A DNA stretch of 64,000 nucleotides from positions 23,953,654-24,017,653 of the forward strand of contig NC_091931.1 of the NCBI RefSeq assembly GCF_041260155.1, given 5' to 3'. The notes beneath the pieces are model-generated. The model ran no database searches and was not told the origin of the DNA. It saw nothing but the letters and a program-made list of their open reading frames with translations. The stretch comes from Ptychodera flava. Its lineage: Eukaryota > Hemichordata > Enteropneusta > Ptychoderidae. Positions 41,790 to 53,788 of this stretch are shown piece by piece. Numbering within the stretch: the stretch's first letter is position 1; each line of letters opens with the position of its first letter. The translations under genes and the position numbers were made by a program.

Positions 41790-42690
41790 TATTTGTCCGT
41801 GATACTCGTCTGTACGAAACCACTCCAGATTTGAACTACCCTAAAAATTCGCCAACGCGTGCTCGTCACAGACATCAAGAAAAAGTGTACGCCATTGCGC
41901 CCATGAATCGTCAATATCACCATAGGCTTCAATACTTGACCATGGTACTTTCTCAAGATCACGTTTAAAACTGATATCATCAAAATGCTTATACGATCTA
42001 AACTTCATATGTCTACTATATGGGGACGTATTCGCTTCCGTAATTTCCTAGTACAGCAAGTGATTAAAATAGTCACTGGTACCATTGATAACTACATCAC
42101 TAAAAGCAACATGCGCCGGATGGTTAGTTGCAATAATGTTAATAAGAGTCTCAATGGACTCAGCGATCCTAGTAGGCTTAGAAATTATCTTTGTAAGATT
42201 AAAGAGACTGAAAAAATCACGACGTGACTTGGATTCTTGACGATTTTTTTGGTAGATCACGATTCAGATCACCATAAAGAAAGATTTCCTTCATAGAAGA
42301 GGAAATATTATGAACCTGATATTCAAAATCGTCCCAGAAAACTTGACACACGTAAATTGGAGGTGTAGCCGGAAGCAGCAGATCGACTCCACGTTTGAAT
42401 TTAGAGTATTGCACACCTCATAGTGAAGAGACGTGTTTATGTACATCAAAACACCACCACCGTCTCTATTTCTGTCTTTTCTGACAATATCATATCCAGT
42501 TCTGTTGATTTCTGAGTCCGGACTAGTATCATCTAAGAAAATTTCATTAAAAACGATAATGTCAAAGTACTTTACCGAGAACACGACGAACATAATCAAA
42601 GTGTTTAAGAAGGCTGTGTATGTTCCATTGGCAAAAGTGAAGGCCTTTGCCGAGCTGGTCCTGTATTTTGAAAATGATTGCTACGTGGGA
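41790..42690 (-). pseudogene. CR1-like LINE apurinic (APE) endonuclease, broken
   Basis: Read on the minus strand with frameshifts: FCQWNIHSL near 42,640, IIVFNEIFLDD, YDIVRKDRNRDGGGVLMYI, IFLYGDLNRD (the GD.N.D motif), SKPTRI and a SD..NH block. These are the successive landmarks of the APE-type endonuclease of CR1/L2 LINEs. At least three frame breaks; not functional. The matching RT is at 39,760-38,720. Confidence 0.8.
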
Positions 42691-42806
42691 TCATCATTTT
42701 TGGTTTGCGATGGTTCAAACGTCAACGGGAATATCCGTGGTGTGTTCAGTTTGCGGAAAGACAGAATCTTGAAAGCGTGGTAAAGAACATAGACCGTAAA
42801 AACTAA

Positions 42807-43024
42807 CACTGCATGAAAACCCAATAATACTTACTGTATTAGCATGGATTATTGTCTGTATTTTAGCTGAAGAGTGCATATACAGATGAATACAGTCAAT
42901 AATCCATCGCTTGTATCAGCAAGCCTGTATTCATGCGGATTCATGTGAATTCACATGTATTATTCCATAATACAGGTAACTCATTAGTGTGAATTTATCT
43001 GTATTATTGCGTTTTCATGCAGTG
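42807..43024. mobile_element. 218-bp MITE with TAA target duplication (PIF/Harbinger-like)
   Basis: The ends are inverted repeats of about 26 bp: CACTGCATGAAAACCCAATA and TATTGCGTTTTCATGCAGTG. TAA flanks it on both sides (42,804-42,806 and 43,025-43,027). A 3-bp TWA duplication is the mark of PIF/Harbinger transposases. Interior made of repeated TGTATTATT motifs; no ORF. Confidence 0.75.
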
Positions 43025-43185
43025 TAAGGGGTCTATGTAAAGAACAACGGAAACAAACCCAGTCAGATTCCGTTGACTTTGACAGGTGTTCATACTAAGT
43101 ATTAAGCATTAATGGGCGCACAGCAAGCACGGACCCAGCTATCACAAATGTCGCAATGGACCCCTTTTTGGTTTTCTTGATATAC

Positions 43186-43935
43186 AGGTCCCTGGGATGA
43201 CCTTACTTAGATTTATTATAATTGTGATGAACTATGCAAATTTGTATTTTTAAGGCAATTTTTGACATTTTTGGTCAAAACATCTTTAGAAATCTTCAAC
43301 TTCCAAATTGCTGGTCAGGCAGTTTTGATATTTTAAACATACGTCCCTGAGGATGACCTCTTTCGGATATGTTCAAACTGTGCAGAAATATGCACATTTG
43401 TACTATGAAGGTAATTTTTGTCATTTTTGGTCAAACATTCCTTTTACCAAAACCTTTTGTCTGATAGCTTTGATATTGGGTATACAGATTTATAGGGATA
43501 ATCAAAATGTGATCTATGTAAATTATGATGAATTTTGTATTTTTGAGGTGATTGTTGCTATTTTGGTCAAATTTTGTTTCTAAAAAAAACAATTCGTCTG
43601 ATATATTTCATATTTTGTTAACAGGTTTCTACAGATCAATCTGCAATTAAGAATTTTGGGGAAATTTTAGCCATTTTTGGTCAAAATATGTGTTTCTCAA
43701 AACACTGACTAGTCTGATAGCTTTGATATTTGGTAAACATGTTCCTTGGGATAGACTTAATATGATATATTGAAATTATGACAAACATTTGCAAATTTGT
43801 AGTTTTGGGGTCAATTTTTAACATTTTTCGTCATCAATTTTGATAGCTGATATTTGGTAAACAAATTCTTAGGGATGATCTCAATGTTATTTGTACAATT
43901 TATGATGAGATCTTCATTTGTACACTTTTGCAGCT
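43186..43935. repeat. Degenerate tandem repeat, unit ~115-155 bp, about six copies
   Basis: Repeated landmarks in fixed order: CTGATAGCTTTGATATT, GGTAAACA, TCCTNGGGATGA, GCAAATTTGTATTTTTG, ATTTTTGGTCAAA. Copies begin near 43,186, 43,340, 43,483, 43,621, 43,736 and 43,861 and have drifted in sequence and length. Confidence 0.75.
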
Positions 43936-44454
43936 ATATTTTGGTTTTTGGGGTCACCTTGGTACGAACTATCAACTAATTCAACCTTCATGAACACATT
44001 TGTTACAAATAGTTATTCTCTACACAAAACAGCGGGTCTCTATAAGCCATTAGGTCGCCTGTCTCATTACAAATTTGCATATTTAACATACTTTTCTGAT
44101 CAGGAGTATATCTGATTTGACTCGATCAAAGTACATGAAAGTTGTTATGTACCGGTACATCGAAGATACAATGACAACCAAAGCTGCAAGCAACTTCACG
44201 GTGGCCAAGCACTTTTATTAAGCGGCTAACTCTGCTAAAATGACGTTTCTTATCCTTATAGTTCCTGAGATACACTGAATTAGGGTAAGGGTCAAGGAAA
44301 GTCACAAACATATTTTGAAGGAAAAGTTGGAATGATGCGATTGATAAGGTACAGGATGTAACATTTTCGAAAACCTAATCCTACCAACTATGGGAGTGAT
44401 AACTCTTGTCGTTACTGATTTATAGGCAAATATGGGATGTCGACGTCAAAGATC

Positions 44455-45300
44455 ATCCTGGTCACATGGCATTTTGTGAAAAAAAATGTTCTCCAATACT
44501 TATCCCTGTATAACAAAAATCAGGCCTCAAGCTCTATTTGCTACCAAGAATGAGATATTTGCATAAATAATGAGAGGATGTGGCGTTATAAGGTCCCCAA
44601 TCCTGTCGATTATGAAGCGTATTGCATTTGTGGTTACGGATTTATAAGCTTACATGCATATTTGAGGTCAAAAGACATCGAGGTCACGTGACATTTTGTC
44701 AAAAAAATTTATTCCCATAGTTAGACTTGTCTACCAAAATTTAGACCGCTAGCTCTATTGGTTAGTCAAGAATTACAAATGTGCACAATTACTGATTTAC
44801 ATTATGTGGCGCAATCAGGTCCAATACCATATCGAATATGTTTGTGTTTACAGATTTTAAGGCATACATACATATATAGGGTCAATGGTCATCGAGATAT
44901 TTTATCAAAATATTTTGTTCCCATAGTTATATCTTTGTACCAAAAATCACACCTCTAGCTTTCTTGGCTAGTATACGTAATGAGGCAAAGGATGTGGCTG
45001 GTCATGTGACATTTTGTCAAAAAAAAGTTCCTCCGATACATATTATTGCATAAAAAATCAGACCTCTAGCTCTATTTGCAAGCCCATAATAAGATATGTA
45101 CATAATTAACGAGGTAAAGAAAGTGGCTGATTATGTGACATTTTCTCAAACATTTTTTGTTGCCACATTTGTCTCTTTACACCAAAAGTCTAATCTCTAG
45201 CTCTATTGGCCACCCAAAAATTAGATATGTGCATTATTAATCAGGTAGAGTATGATATGATGTTAAAGGGTCAATAGTAACCCCGAAATTTAGCTGTGCA
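44455..45300. repeat. Second degenerate tandem array, unit ~120-240 bp
   Basis: Shared blocks: GTGACATTTTGTCAAAAAAA, TTCCCATAGTTA, CCAAAAATCA, CCTCTAGCTCTATTGGC, AGATATGTGCATAATTAA. About five copies, the later ones shorter. A different sequence family from the array at 43,186. Confidence 0.75.
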
Positions 45301-45329
45301 ATTTGGTCCCATGACTGATATTGTTCGAT

Positions 45330-47498
45330 TGGCACCAGCCCTCTTAAGTTTAGAATCTTATACAGGGTAGAAAGAGATACGGCCATAAATTAGCTGCAGA
45401 GGTATAAGGCAGCTCAAAAGTCATTGAAAAATACGAAAAACAACACTTTAGAAATCTTCTCCACAAAATTGACTTTGCTTATGACCTTGACATCCAGCAT
45501 GAAGGAGCCTTGCCCTATTGTCTACAAATAATGTTGACAGAATTTTGATGGCCTTTGAGTTTTGCCCATGTCATTTGTTGCAACGGTCTTTGAATGGGAG
45601 CCACAATACATGAAAGTAGACCAAAGATCATTCGAGGTCGTCAAAAAACTCTCAAAAACGGTGTTCTCATATTAACTGAAATTTTGAATATTGGATATTA
45701 GTACTATGCCCTACAAAGAAGTTCTTTGATTGGTCAAGTTTTACGCAAAATAGGCAGAGTAAAAATTCTGAATCCAAGATGGAAGGCAGGTCATTTGACC
45801 AACTGAAATTTAAAGGGTCAGGTGCAATAAAGCCATGCAAGATAGTACGCCATGCAAGATTCAAAATGCTAACGAAACAATTTTGGAGATCCAACTTGGC
45901 AAAAAAGTGACGAAAGAAGAAGAAAAAGAGGAAAGTTGAACCCCAGTAAATACATTTGACCCCATGGCTCGATTGCCCAGAGGGCTTTAGCCCCTAGCTA
46001 AATATTAGTGAAAGTCGCTTAGCAATTTTACATCAGCTAGTTATTAATTTCCATATTTAACGAACTTTCCCTATTAGGGACATAAAACTGAAAGGGCTCG
46101 ACCAAAGTAAGGTATTCACACGATCTAACACGATTGGATTTAATTTGGGATAAGTGGATCTTTATATTTTTCAAATGTCACAAAAGTGTTAGGTGCCCTA
46201 TATAGATCAATGTTGCGATATTATAATACTCATAAAAACAAATGTGTAAAAAGAAAAGCAGATGAAGTTACATTTGCAAATTAAATCGACATTACTTCAC
46301 CATCCAATTATCCCAAATTAGTTCCAATCGTCTTTATTTTGCATTTCATGTCAAATATTTGATAATTTGCACCTTACTGAACATTCCAAATTAGGCACAT
46401 AAACTGGAAGGACTTGTCTAACGCTGATGAATGTTGCTATATTAGCTGATAATTTGGTCATTTGAATATTTTAGAACTTTCAAAATAAGTGATCACTTAC
46501 GAGACGACCAAAATTTCTGAAAGTGCTATGTATACTGATGATGAAGTTATGTAATAGTTTGCATTTTCGTGTCAGCTTATTTATAATTTGCATATTTACA
46601 TATAATTCGCAGTGCCGCATATAAAGCGTGAAGCACTTGACCTAAGGCTAAAGTGGTGATACAATGCCAGCAGTTAAAGAAATTTAGTACTTTCGTTTTA
46701 GCTGATTACATCTTTGTAAATTTAACGATTTTTGGAATTAATCCACGGAGAATATTGTCCATGATGTTAGTCATAGCAATTTCAATGACGTTGCAAGCTT
46801 GTTGTAAAAGGTTAAATTTACAGAAAACTGCAATTAATACTGAAACACGGGAGCACTTTCTGTTCATACTGGTGTTCGTTTACGTCGATCATGGTCAGTC
46901 GATTCGAGGCAAATATTACAGGCGATTGCCGATAAGTGGAGTGCAATACGCACCTGACTTTCCGTTATCACTGTTTCGAAAGTCCATCGAGTTGCTCCGA
47001 GTTTTCGTCACCAGAGGCCAAAACAGTACAAACAGACAAGCGCATTCCAGAGTGTAGAAAATTCTCGACCGCGAGGTATCGGGTTAATCGCTGATTCCTG
47101 CGTCACAGCTGTACAGTGAGGTGAAAAGTAAATATCGCAGTTCGGATTTGTTACCTACTTCTCCAAAATCCAAAGTTTCTGTATACATGGATGACACGAC
47201 TTTAGGTGCTGCTTTTTTCACATAAATAATATTTGCATTATTTGCTCTCCTGTATCGTATCGGTCAAAGGTCACCTTGGTCATTTGTCAGTGTCTTGGCA
47301 AAGGCGTAGTAAGGCTGTCAGCACTATGTTGCCAAATAGTAGGCGAAAATATTATCTATGATTCATTCACTGAATCTAGCAACTGGGTATAAATGTAACT
47401 ATCATCATCCTGTAGCATTATAACGAAGCTGTTTTTCTACTTGGTGTTGACTACGCATTGACTGTTAGTGTCACGCAGACGCGACCAGTGGAGGATAT
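45330..47498. other. No assignable feature
   Basis: No recognisable exon. The 134-codon plus ORF at 46,653-47,057 has a hydrophobic stretch but no family motif and no supporting splice context. Confidence 0.4.
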
Positions 47499-47501
47499 TT
47501 A

Positions 47502-48262
47502 GGGAGCCGTCATTATTTATGCCCTTGGGGTCGTAGAAGTGTTTGTGGTTACTCAAAAATTTGAAGGCTACAATGGGGGAGTTGCTCAAAATGTGGAGAG
47601 AAAGAGGGGGCTACTCAATTTTTGGTGAAAAATGAATTGAAACACCTCACAGATTGCATCATTTCACAAATCAATTTCTACCAGTTTTACTTTGTAAAAA
47701 TACAAAATGAAAACACGTGTCAGATTGCACCAGAGTGAACCAATGCATTTATCAATTTCTCAAAATTGTCCATGCAAGAGAGGGGACAACCCATCTGCCA
47801 TTTTCCCCCTCAGCCTCCTGCGTTTTCTTTCCCCTTGTACTTTCGATTTCTGCCCAGTCAGATATCCTAGTGAATACCATGTCATAATACCAAAGTAAGT
47901 AATACTAAATAGTTGGATACTGGTTATAGCGTGAGCTTTTATATCTACATTTTGTTGCAACTTTGAATTTTATTTTGTTGGTTTCACCTTTTTCGACCAT
48001 CATGAGAAAGCAATGATAATCCAGCAGGGTACACCAGGATTTGAAAGGTCTTTACTATTGCTGTATATTTGTAAATATTACAAATACATGTATTGATATT
48101 TAGCTTTTCTAAGTTCGGGGGGGGGGGTAAGCCAAAAGTTCTGTGTTAGAGAGGGGGTTATCCAAATTTAGAATGGTTGGCAGGATGGGTTACTCGAAAT
48201 TTCAGACTTTCCAATGACATTCGTCCGACCCCCCCCCCCGACCGTAAATAATGACGGCTCCC
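47502..48262. mobile_element. 761-bp non-autonomous transposon with TTA target duplication (PIF/Harbinger-like)
   Basis: Terminal inverted repeats GGGAGCCGTCATTATTTA and TAAATAATGACGGCTCCC, flanked by TTA at 47,499-47,501 and 48,263-48,265. Subterminal regions are G-rich on the left and C-rich on the right. No transposase ORF. Confidence 0.85.
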
Positions 48263-48269
48263 TTACTAT

Positions 48270-49020
48270 GGTTCGACCTGCCCCAAAATATGATCGTTTT
48301 TCAGCGGAGACCACAATTTTGATATTCGGACAGAAGGTGATAATTAAATGCTCTCAATCCCCCGAGTTTGTAACGGGTAATGAGATATTATGTTTAAACC
48401 CCCACCAATAAATCATCGTTTACATTAATATGAGAACTAAAAAACTCCCACCTTATGTATGCTAATGTGCGCCAACGGTCCTGTAGCTCTACGCGTACTC
48501 TGTTTTGCCGCTTATACGCTCAAAACACAACGGTGACTGGTGAGTGTGTCAAAGTTCATCTTAGCAAGTACACGGGGGTAGAGGAAGGCGACGTTAACGA
48601 CAGCGCATCCTAACAAGTACATGCTGTGTCACGAAGTCTGTCATTGTCGTCGGGTTGTTTGCTCGACGGGGATAGAGGTGGGGTCAATTGCTATTTTACC
48701 GTTTCAAGACTTATGTCAAACACAACGAACATTCGCTACAAGCTTGTACGATTTCTTGAAAGTATGCCAAATGAATAGGACAGATAATAAGCTTAATGAC
48801 ATACACACCCAAGGACATATTCAGCAAATAATCGGGTCAACATGACATTCATTCGGAATCAATTAAGGTAAAATACAGAGTAATGAGGTAAAAACCAGTA
48901 AATGAAATGACGACTGAATTATGACACAGTAACAATAAACTAATAAAGATAACGATACAGTTCCCATGAAATACACTTTACCAATAAAGTCATTGATACT
49001 GAATGAGATAACGACAAACA
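48270..49020. other. No assignable feature
   Basis: Blank by eye apart from a purine-rich patch. Confidence 0.4.
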
Positions 49021-49306
49021 AATTTTAATTGATTACAGACATAGGAACGACAGATAACAACAAATAACCAAATAGTGGCATGATAATGACAAAAGTCTCA
49101 AAGAAGGGCATAGATACTGACTAATCGGATTACAACAACATAATATCCAAAATACAAGTGTATAATGAGATAATAACAACAAATATGAGCAAAGGAATAA
49201 TAAAATAACGACAAGGTAAAAACCAAAAACCAAAATGTGAGCAGAACAATATACGGCATAATCATGATGACATATTTTCCGGATAAAGTCTTTCACACTA
49301 AATAAT
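49021..49306. repeat. Degenerate AT-rich short repeat preceding the 240-bp array
   Basis: Loosely repeated ATAATGACAAAA / GATAATAACGACAAA motifs at roughly 40-base spacing, resembling parts of the neighbouring 240-bp unit. Confidence 0.45.
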
Positions 49307-50296
49307 GCGATAATAACGACTAATTAACGAAAATGGTTCTGAATTATGAGACAAATATTGATCTGATAACTAAATGTTAGCAATGACAAAAGAAAGACTT
49401 CGGAACGACAGCGCAATCAATTATTACATGTACATATGCTTCAAATGCAGAGATCAAGCTATTTTTGGCACTGTTCTCATCCTACACGTACACCCGATAC
49501 CGTGCTGCTCTGATTCCCATGATTCTCTTCACAGCGGCGTAAATAATGCGATAATAACGACTAATTAACGATAATAGTCCTGAATTATGAGACAATATCG
49601 ATCAGATAACTAAATATTAGCAATATTATGACAAAAGAAAGACTTCGGAACGACAGAGCAATCAATTATGAAATATGCTTCAAAAAAGAGATCAAGCTAT
49701 TTTTGGCACTGTTCTCACCCTACACGTACACTCGATATCGTGCTGCTCTGATTCCCATGATTCCCTTCACACCGGCGTAAACAATGCGATAATAACGACT
49801 AATTAACGAAAATAGTGCTGAATTATGAGACATATATCGATTAGATAACTAAATATTAGCAATATTATGACAAAGAAAGACTTCGGAATGACAGAGCAAT
49901 CAATTATGACATGTACATATGCTTCAAATGCAGAGATCAAGCTATTTTTGGCACTGTTCTCATCCTACACGTACACCCGATACCGTGCTGCTCTGATTCC
50001 CATGATTCTCTTCACAGCGGCGTAAATAATGCGATAATAACGACTAATTAACGATAATAGTCCTGAATTATGTGTTAAATATTGATCAAATAAATATATA
50101 TTAGCAATACTATGACTAAAGAGAGATTTTAGAATACTATATATGGCCAAAGAAAGAATTCGGAACGACAGAACAATCAATTATGACATATGCTTCAAAT
50201 GCAGAGATCAAGCTATTTTTGGCACTGTTCTCACCTTATAAGTACGCCCGATATCGTGCTGCCCCTATTCCCATCATGCATTTTACACTGGCGTAG
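49307..50296. repeat. 240-bp tandem repeat, four copies
   Basis: Each unit starts GCGATAATAACGACTAATTA, at 49,307, 49,548, 49,786 and 50,031 (periods 241, 238, 245). All contain AAAGACTTCGGAACGACAG, GAGATCAAGCTATTTTTGGC and CGTGCTGCTCTGATTCCCAT. Units 1-3 are very similar; the last is more diverged and has an insertion near 50,110-50,150. Confidence 0.9.
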
Positions 50297-50749
50297 ATAT
50301 ATTACTACCTTCTGGCATCTTGAGTGTTAATCTCCCGACAAAGAATACGAAAGAGAAGCGAAAACTGCAACCGCATAACGGACATCAGAAATGGCACATA
50401 CAAATGGTCAAGCAAACGACAGTATCGGCAACAGGCCAGGTATGTGAAGATTGTTCTATTTCGAAGCTTGGTTCGAAATTGACGGCCAAGCACTCACTGC
50501 ACTTTAACAATTTTGTTCCTTTTTTCGTAACTTTCAAAATTGATCAATTCACAGCCAGAAAAATTAATCACTGTTTAATGAGACGTCATTATCAATTAAA
50601 ACTTCTCACCAGACTTTCAGAAAAACCAATGGCTTGTAATGATCAAACTGTCGTAACAACACTTCGGTGACTTATGTTTGAATGTTAAGTCGGGCGTGGT
50701 TAAACTTGTGGTATTAGCAACAGAGCGTTCCTGAAAGCACGCAACGGGC

Positions 50750-50751
<2 letters not shown>

Positions 50752-50824
<73 letters not shown>
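50752..50824. repeat. (CT)n microsatellite
   Basis: About 36 CT units. A shorter CT run is at 51,036-51,061. Confidence 0.97.
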
Positions 50825-50828
<4 letters not shown>

Positions 50829-51410
50829 AGGTTTTTCTCAACGACAGAAATGAGGTTTATGTATAGGCCTACGGTAATATTCACTTTACACAGTAGACGT
50901 AGGCAACCTGTACCCATAGTTGTCAACAAGGAGACTATGTTTTACGTAATATTTGATAAATTACGTATTAGTTGTATAAAAGTAGGATAATGCAGTAATG
51001 TTGCTTTGTTCAGAGTTAAACTCAAAGACCCCCTCCCCCTCTCTCTCTCTCTCTCTCTCTTTCATTTTCTTTCTCTCTCTGTGTTTGCCATCATGAATTC
51101 CCATAAGGGTCAGGAATGAAGGCTGCATAGGTCTGATAAGCAGGTCATATTTACACAGTAAACAAATAGAATTGATTTAATGCAACATTTGATAAATTAC
51201 ATTGGATAAATGCTAATGCTTCTATTTATCCACACATGTTTGATCTGAGCATAGGCAACTAGGAGAAACTAGTCTAAAATTATGATATCTTTATAAGTAT
51301 TAAAATAATAAATCGTAATTATGAAATATTGATATCGCTAAAACGAAGTTACTATTTCATCAAGGTTGAGCATCCAGCATTGGATATTAAAAATTGCTGT
51401 ACTTGTATGA

Positions 51411-51505
51411 GTGTGACATGGGCGGCCGGCCGGGGCGTCCATTATACAAGAAGGATATACTTCTGGTATATTGGACGCCCAGGCTGGCCGGCTAGCCACA
51501 TATAA
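51411..51505. repeat. Long imperfect hairpin
   Basis: Arms of about 40 bases around a 6-base loop (51,454-51,459). Inner stem GGGCGTCCATTATACAAGAAG against CTTCTGGTATATTGGACGCCC, outer stem built on GGCCGGCC and GGCCGGC. Much more GC-rich than the surroundings. Confidence 0.65.
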
Positions 51506-51738
51506 GTCATACACATACGGCGATTTTATCATGTTGCTCAGCAGAAAGAAAGCTCAACACTAAGTACGTTTTAAGTAATATCAATGTTTCATAATTATGA
51601 TTTATTATTTTAATAATTTCGAAAATGATAACATACTTTTCGACTATTCGACTATTCACTCCCAGTTCGTCGGTGATCTGAGCACAAAAGAGGGCAGGAA
51701 CAGCTCCTTTTCTGTGTTAAGGAGTCATATAGTGTAGA

Positions 51739-51741
<3 letters not shown>

Positions 51742-51812
<71 letters not shown>
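51742..51812. repeat. (AT)n microsatellite abutting the BEL 5' LTR
   Basis: AT repeat standing where the first part of the 5' LTR should be. Confidence 0.95.
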
Positions 51813-51813
<1 letters not shown>

Positions 51814-51819
<6 letters not shown>

Positions 51820-52043
51820 TCGTGTTATTTTGTCGTGATTCTGGGGTTAAATTCTCATTACTACCAGATTTCCCATCATGCTTTTTGGAACCTACAATGG
51901 CAACTTACATGGATGCGGCATGCTGCTCTGTACAGTAAGTTTAAACGTAATACACCAAAGTTTTTGTTGATCGAGAAATGTGAGTTTCTTCAGTGTCACT
52001 GGGAATGATCGGCGGCCAATATTTCTACAGGAAATATTCCCCA
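51814..52043 (+). repeat. 5' LTR of the BEL element, truncated
   Basis: Matches the last 223 bases of the 3' LTR. The first 359 bases are missing. Just after it, GGTGGCGACCACGACAG is in the place of the primer-binding site. Confidence 0.85.
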
Positions 52044-52237
52044 CACTGAACGGTGGCGACCACGACAGTAGTGAGAGCGTGAGTACATCATGATATAGGA
52101 CTTATAGTGTTGTACACAACATTGCATCATAAATCAAATTAGACGAAGTTTCCGTGGGAGAACAGAACTGACGCAGTTGATACGAGGTTTTGCAGTCAAA
52201 AAACTGTTGATCGCAGTACTTGTAAACGTGCACAAAC

Positions 52238-53788
52238 ATGGCATTCACCCAGGAGAGATTCAAACGACAGCTGGCAATTGCCGAAATCAAACTTGATGAA
52301 ATTGCAGAGCTATCCAACAGTGAGGACACGGTAGACATTACCAAGGCATATGAACAAATAGGAGAGTTGATCAAGCGATTAGACAAATTAAAAAGACGAG
52401 ACAGCCGAATATATGTTGGAAGCAGAGTCAGACTTAGAACATGTGAAGGAGTGGACAACAACACAGAAAGAGTCCATCCAGTTATTTAGGGAGGCGCGGC
52501 AGCGAATCAGAAAATAGCTGGACAAAGCTGTGGAAAGAGACGTACAACTCAAGCTTGAAAAAGAGCTACATATCCAGCGCGTGGTAAATGAGTAACAATC
52601 AAAATACAGAACACAACAACAAATGGAAATTGAGGAGGCAGCTGCACGCCAACAAAGATGAGAGGAAGAGTGGTATAGACAGAAACTAGATTTCGAGAGA
52701 CAGATTGAAGCCAGCCGTGCCGAACGAGTTGACCACAGGGGGAGCATGCATCATCAGCAGCGCCCTCAACACAAGCAGTGAAGCTTCAGAAGTATACAAT
52801 CACGCCAATCTCTGGTGACTACAAGGACTAGTTACACTTTTAGAATCAGTTTACCGTAGAGGTGGATGGTTCTAATCTTGCAGAAATCACTAAGTTTACT
52901 GACTAGAATTAGTGAAAGACAAACCAAAGGAGGTTATCCTGGGGCTACCACATACCTCAGAGGGATACCAGGAAGCCAAAAGAATACTAGTTCAGACGAT
53001 GGGAAGGACATTAAGGTGCACAAAGCCTTGATAAAGGAATTTGAGGAACTACCTGTGGTGACCAGCATTCACAAGTTGCGTGACATTCACGACTTTTATG
53101 ACAGGCTTGCCAGGATAGTTCGCACTGTAACAACAATGGGGAAACTGACTACTGCACAAAGCTCAGTCTACACTCTGATGGACAAGCTTGGCCCGGTTCG
53201 AGAAGTTTCGTACAAAAGGACGATGATTGGGAAGAGTGGGGTTTGGAGCAGCTTGTTGAAAATCTACAAAAGTATGTCGAGAGAAATCCCATGAGAGCTG
53301 GTGATGATAAGATTACCACAGGGAGAAGAGATGATACAGCAAGACACACATCATGGAGGAAAAAAGAAGAAAGGTTACTTCTTGGTAGTAATGGAGAGTC
53401 TAAACAAGGTCGCAAAATTAAATGTGTGTATTGCAGTTCAGAAGATCATTCAAGTAACGGCTGTATGAAAGTATTGGATGTGGCCACTAAGAGAGCAATA
53501 CTGAGAAGAAACAGGATGTGTTACAATTGTACAGGATTTTGTCATCTTGCAGTCAACTGTAGATCCCGGGGATGCAAGAACTGTAAAGGAAAGCATCATA
53601 AATCAATTTGTGACAAAGGGAAATCAACACTTGATGTGTCGGACAATACCAAAGTGGAAAAGGGATTGAGCTCAGTGATGGATCATGCCTCAGCATTACA
53701 TGCCACTGTTATTGCCAAAGTGGGAAAGGAGAAAGTTCGAGTCATGTTGACACAGGTGCAGGGAGTTCGTACATTTGTTCAGACTTGA
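52238..53788 (+). pseudogene. BEL gag, broken
   Basis: Starts with an ATG and a charged helical stretch (to 52,489), then runs through stops. The frame at 53,243-53,788 carries three cysteine-histidine knuckles (CVYCSSEDHSSNGC, CYNCTGFCHLAVNC, CKNCKGKHHKSIC) that bind the element's RNA. A frameshift near 53,750 separates it from the protease/pol frame. Confidence 0.8.

Noticed and set aside
46653..47057. 134-codon plus ORF
   Set aside because: No family motif and no splice or codon-use support.
49307..50296. Regular repeats considered as a CRISPR-like array
   Set aside because: Units are 240 bp and similar along their whole length, with no unique spacers, in an animal genome.
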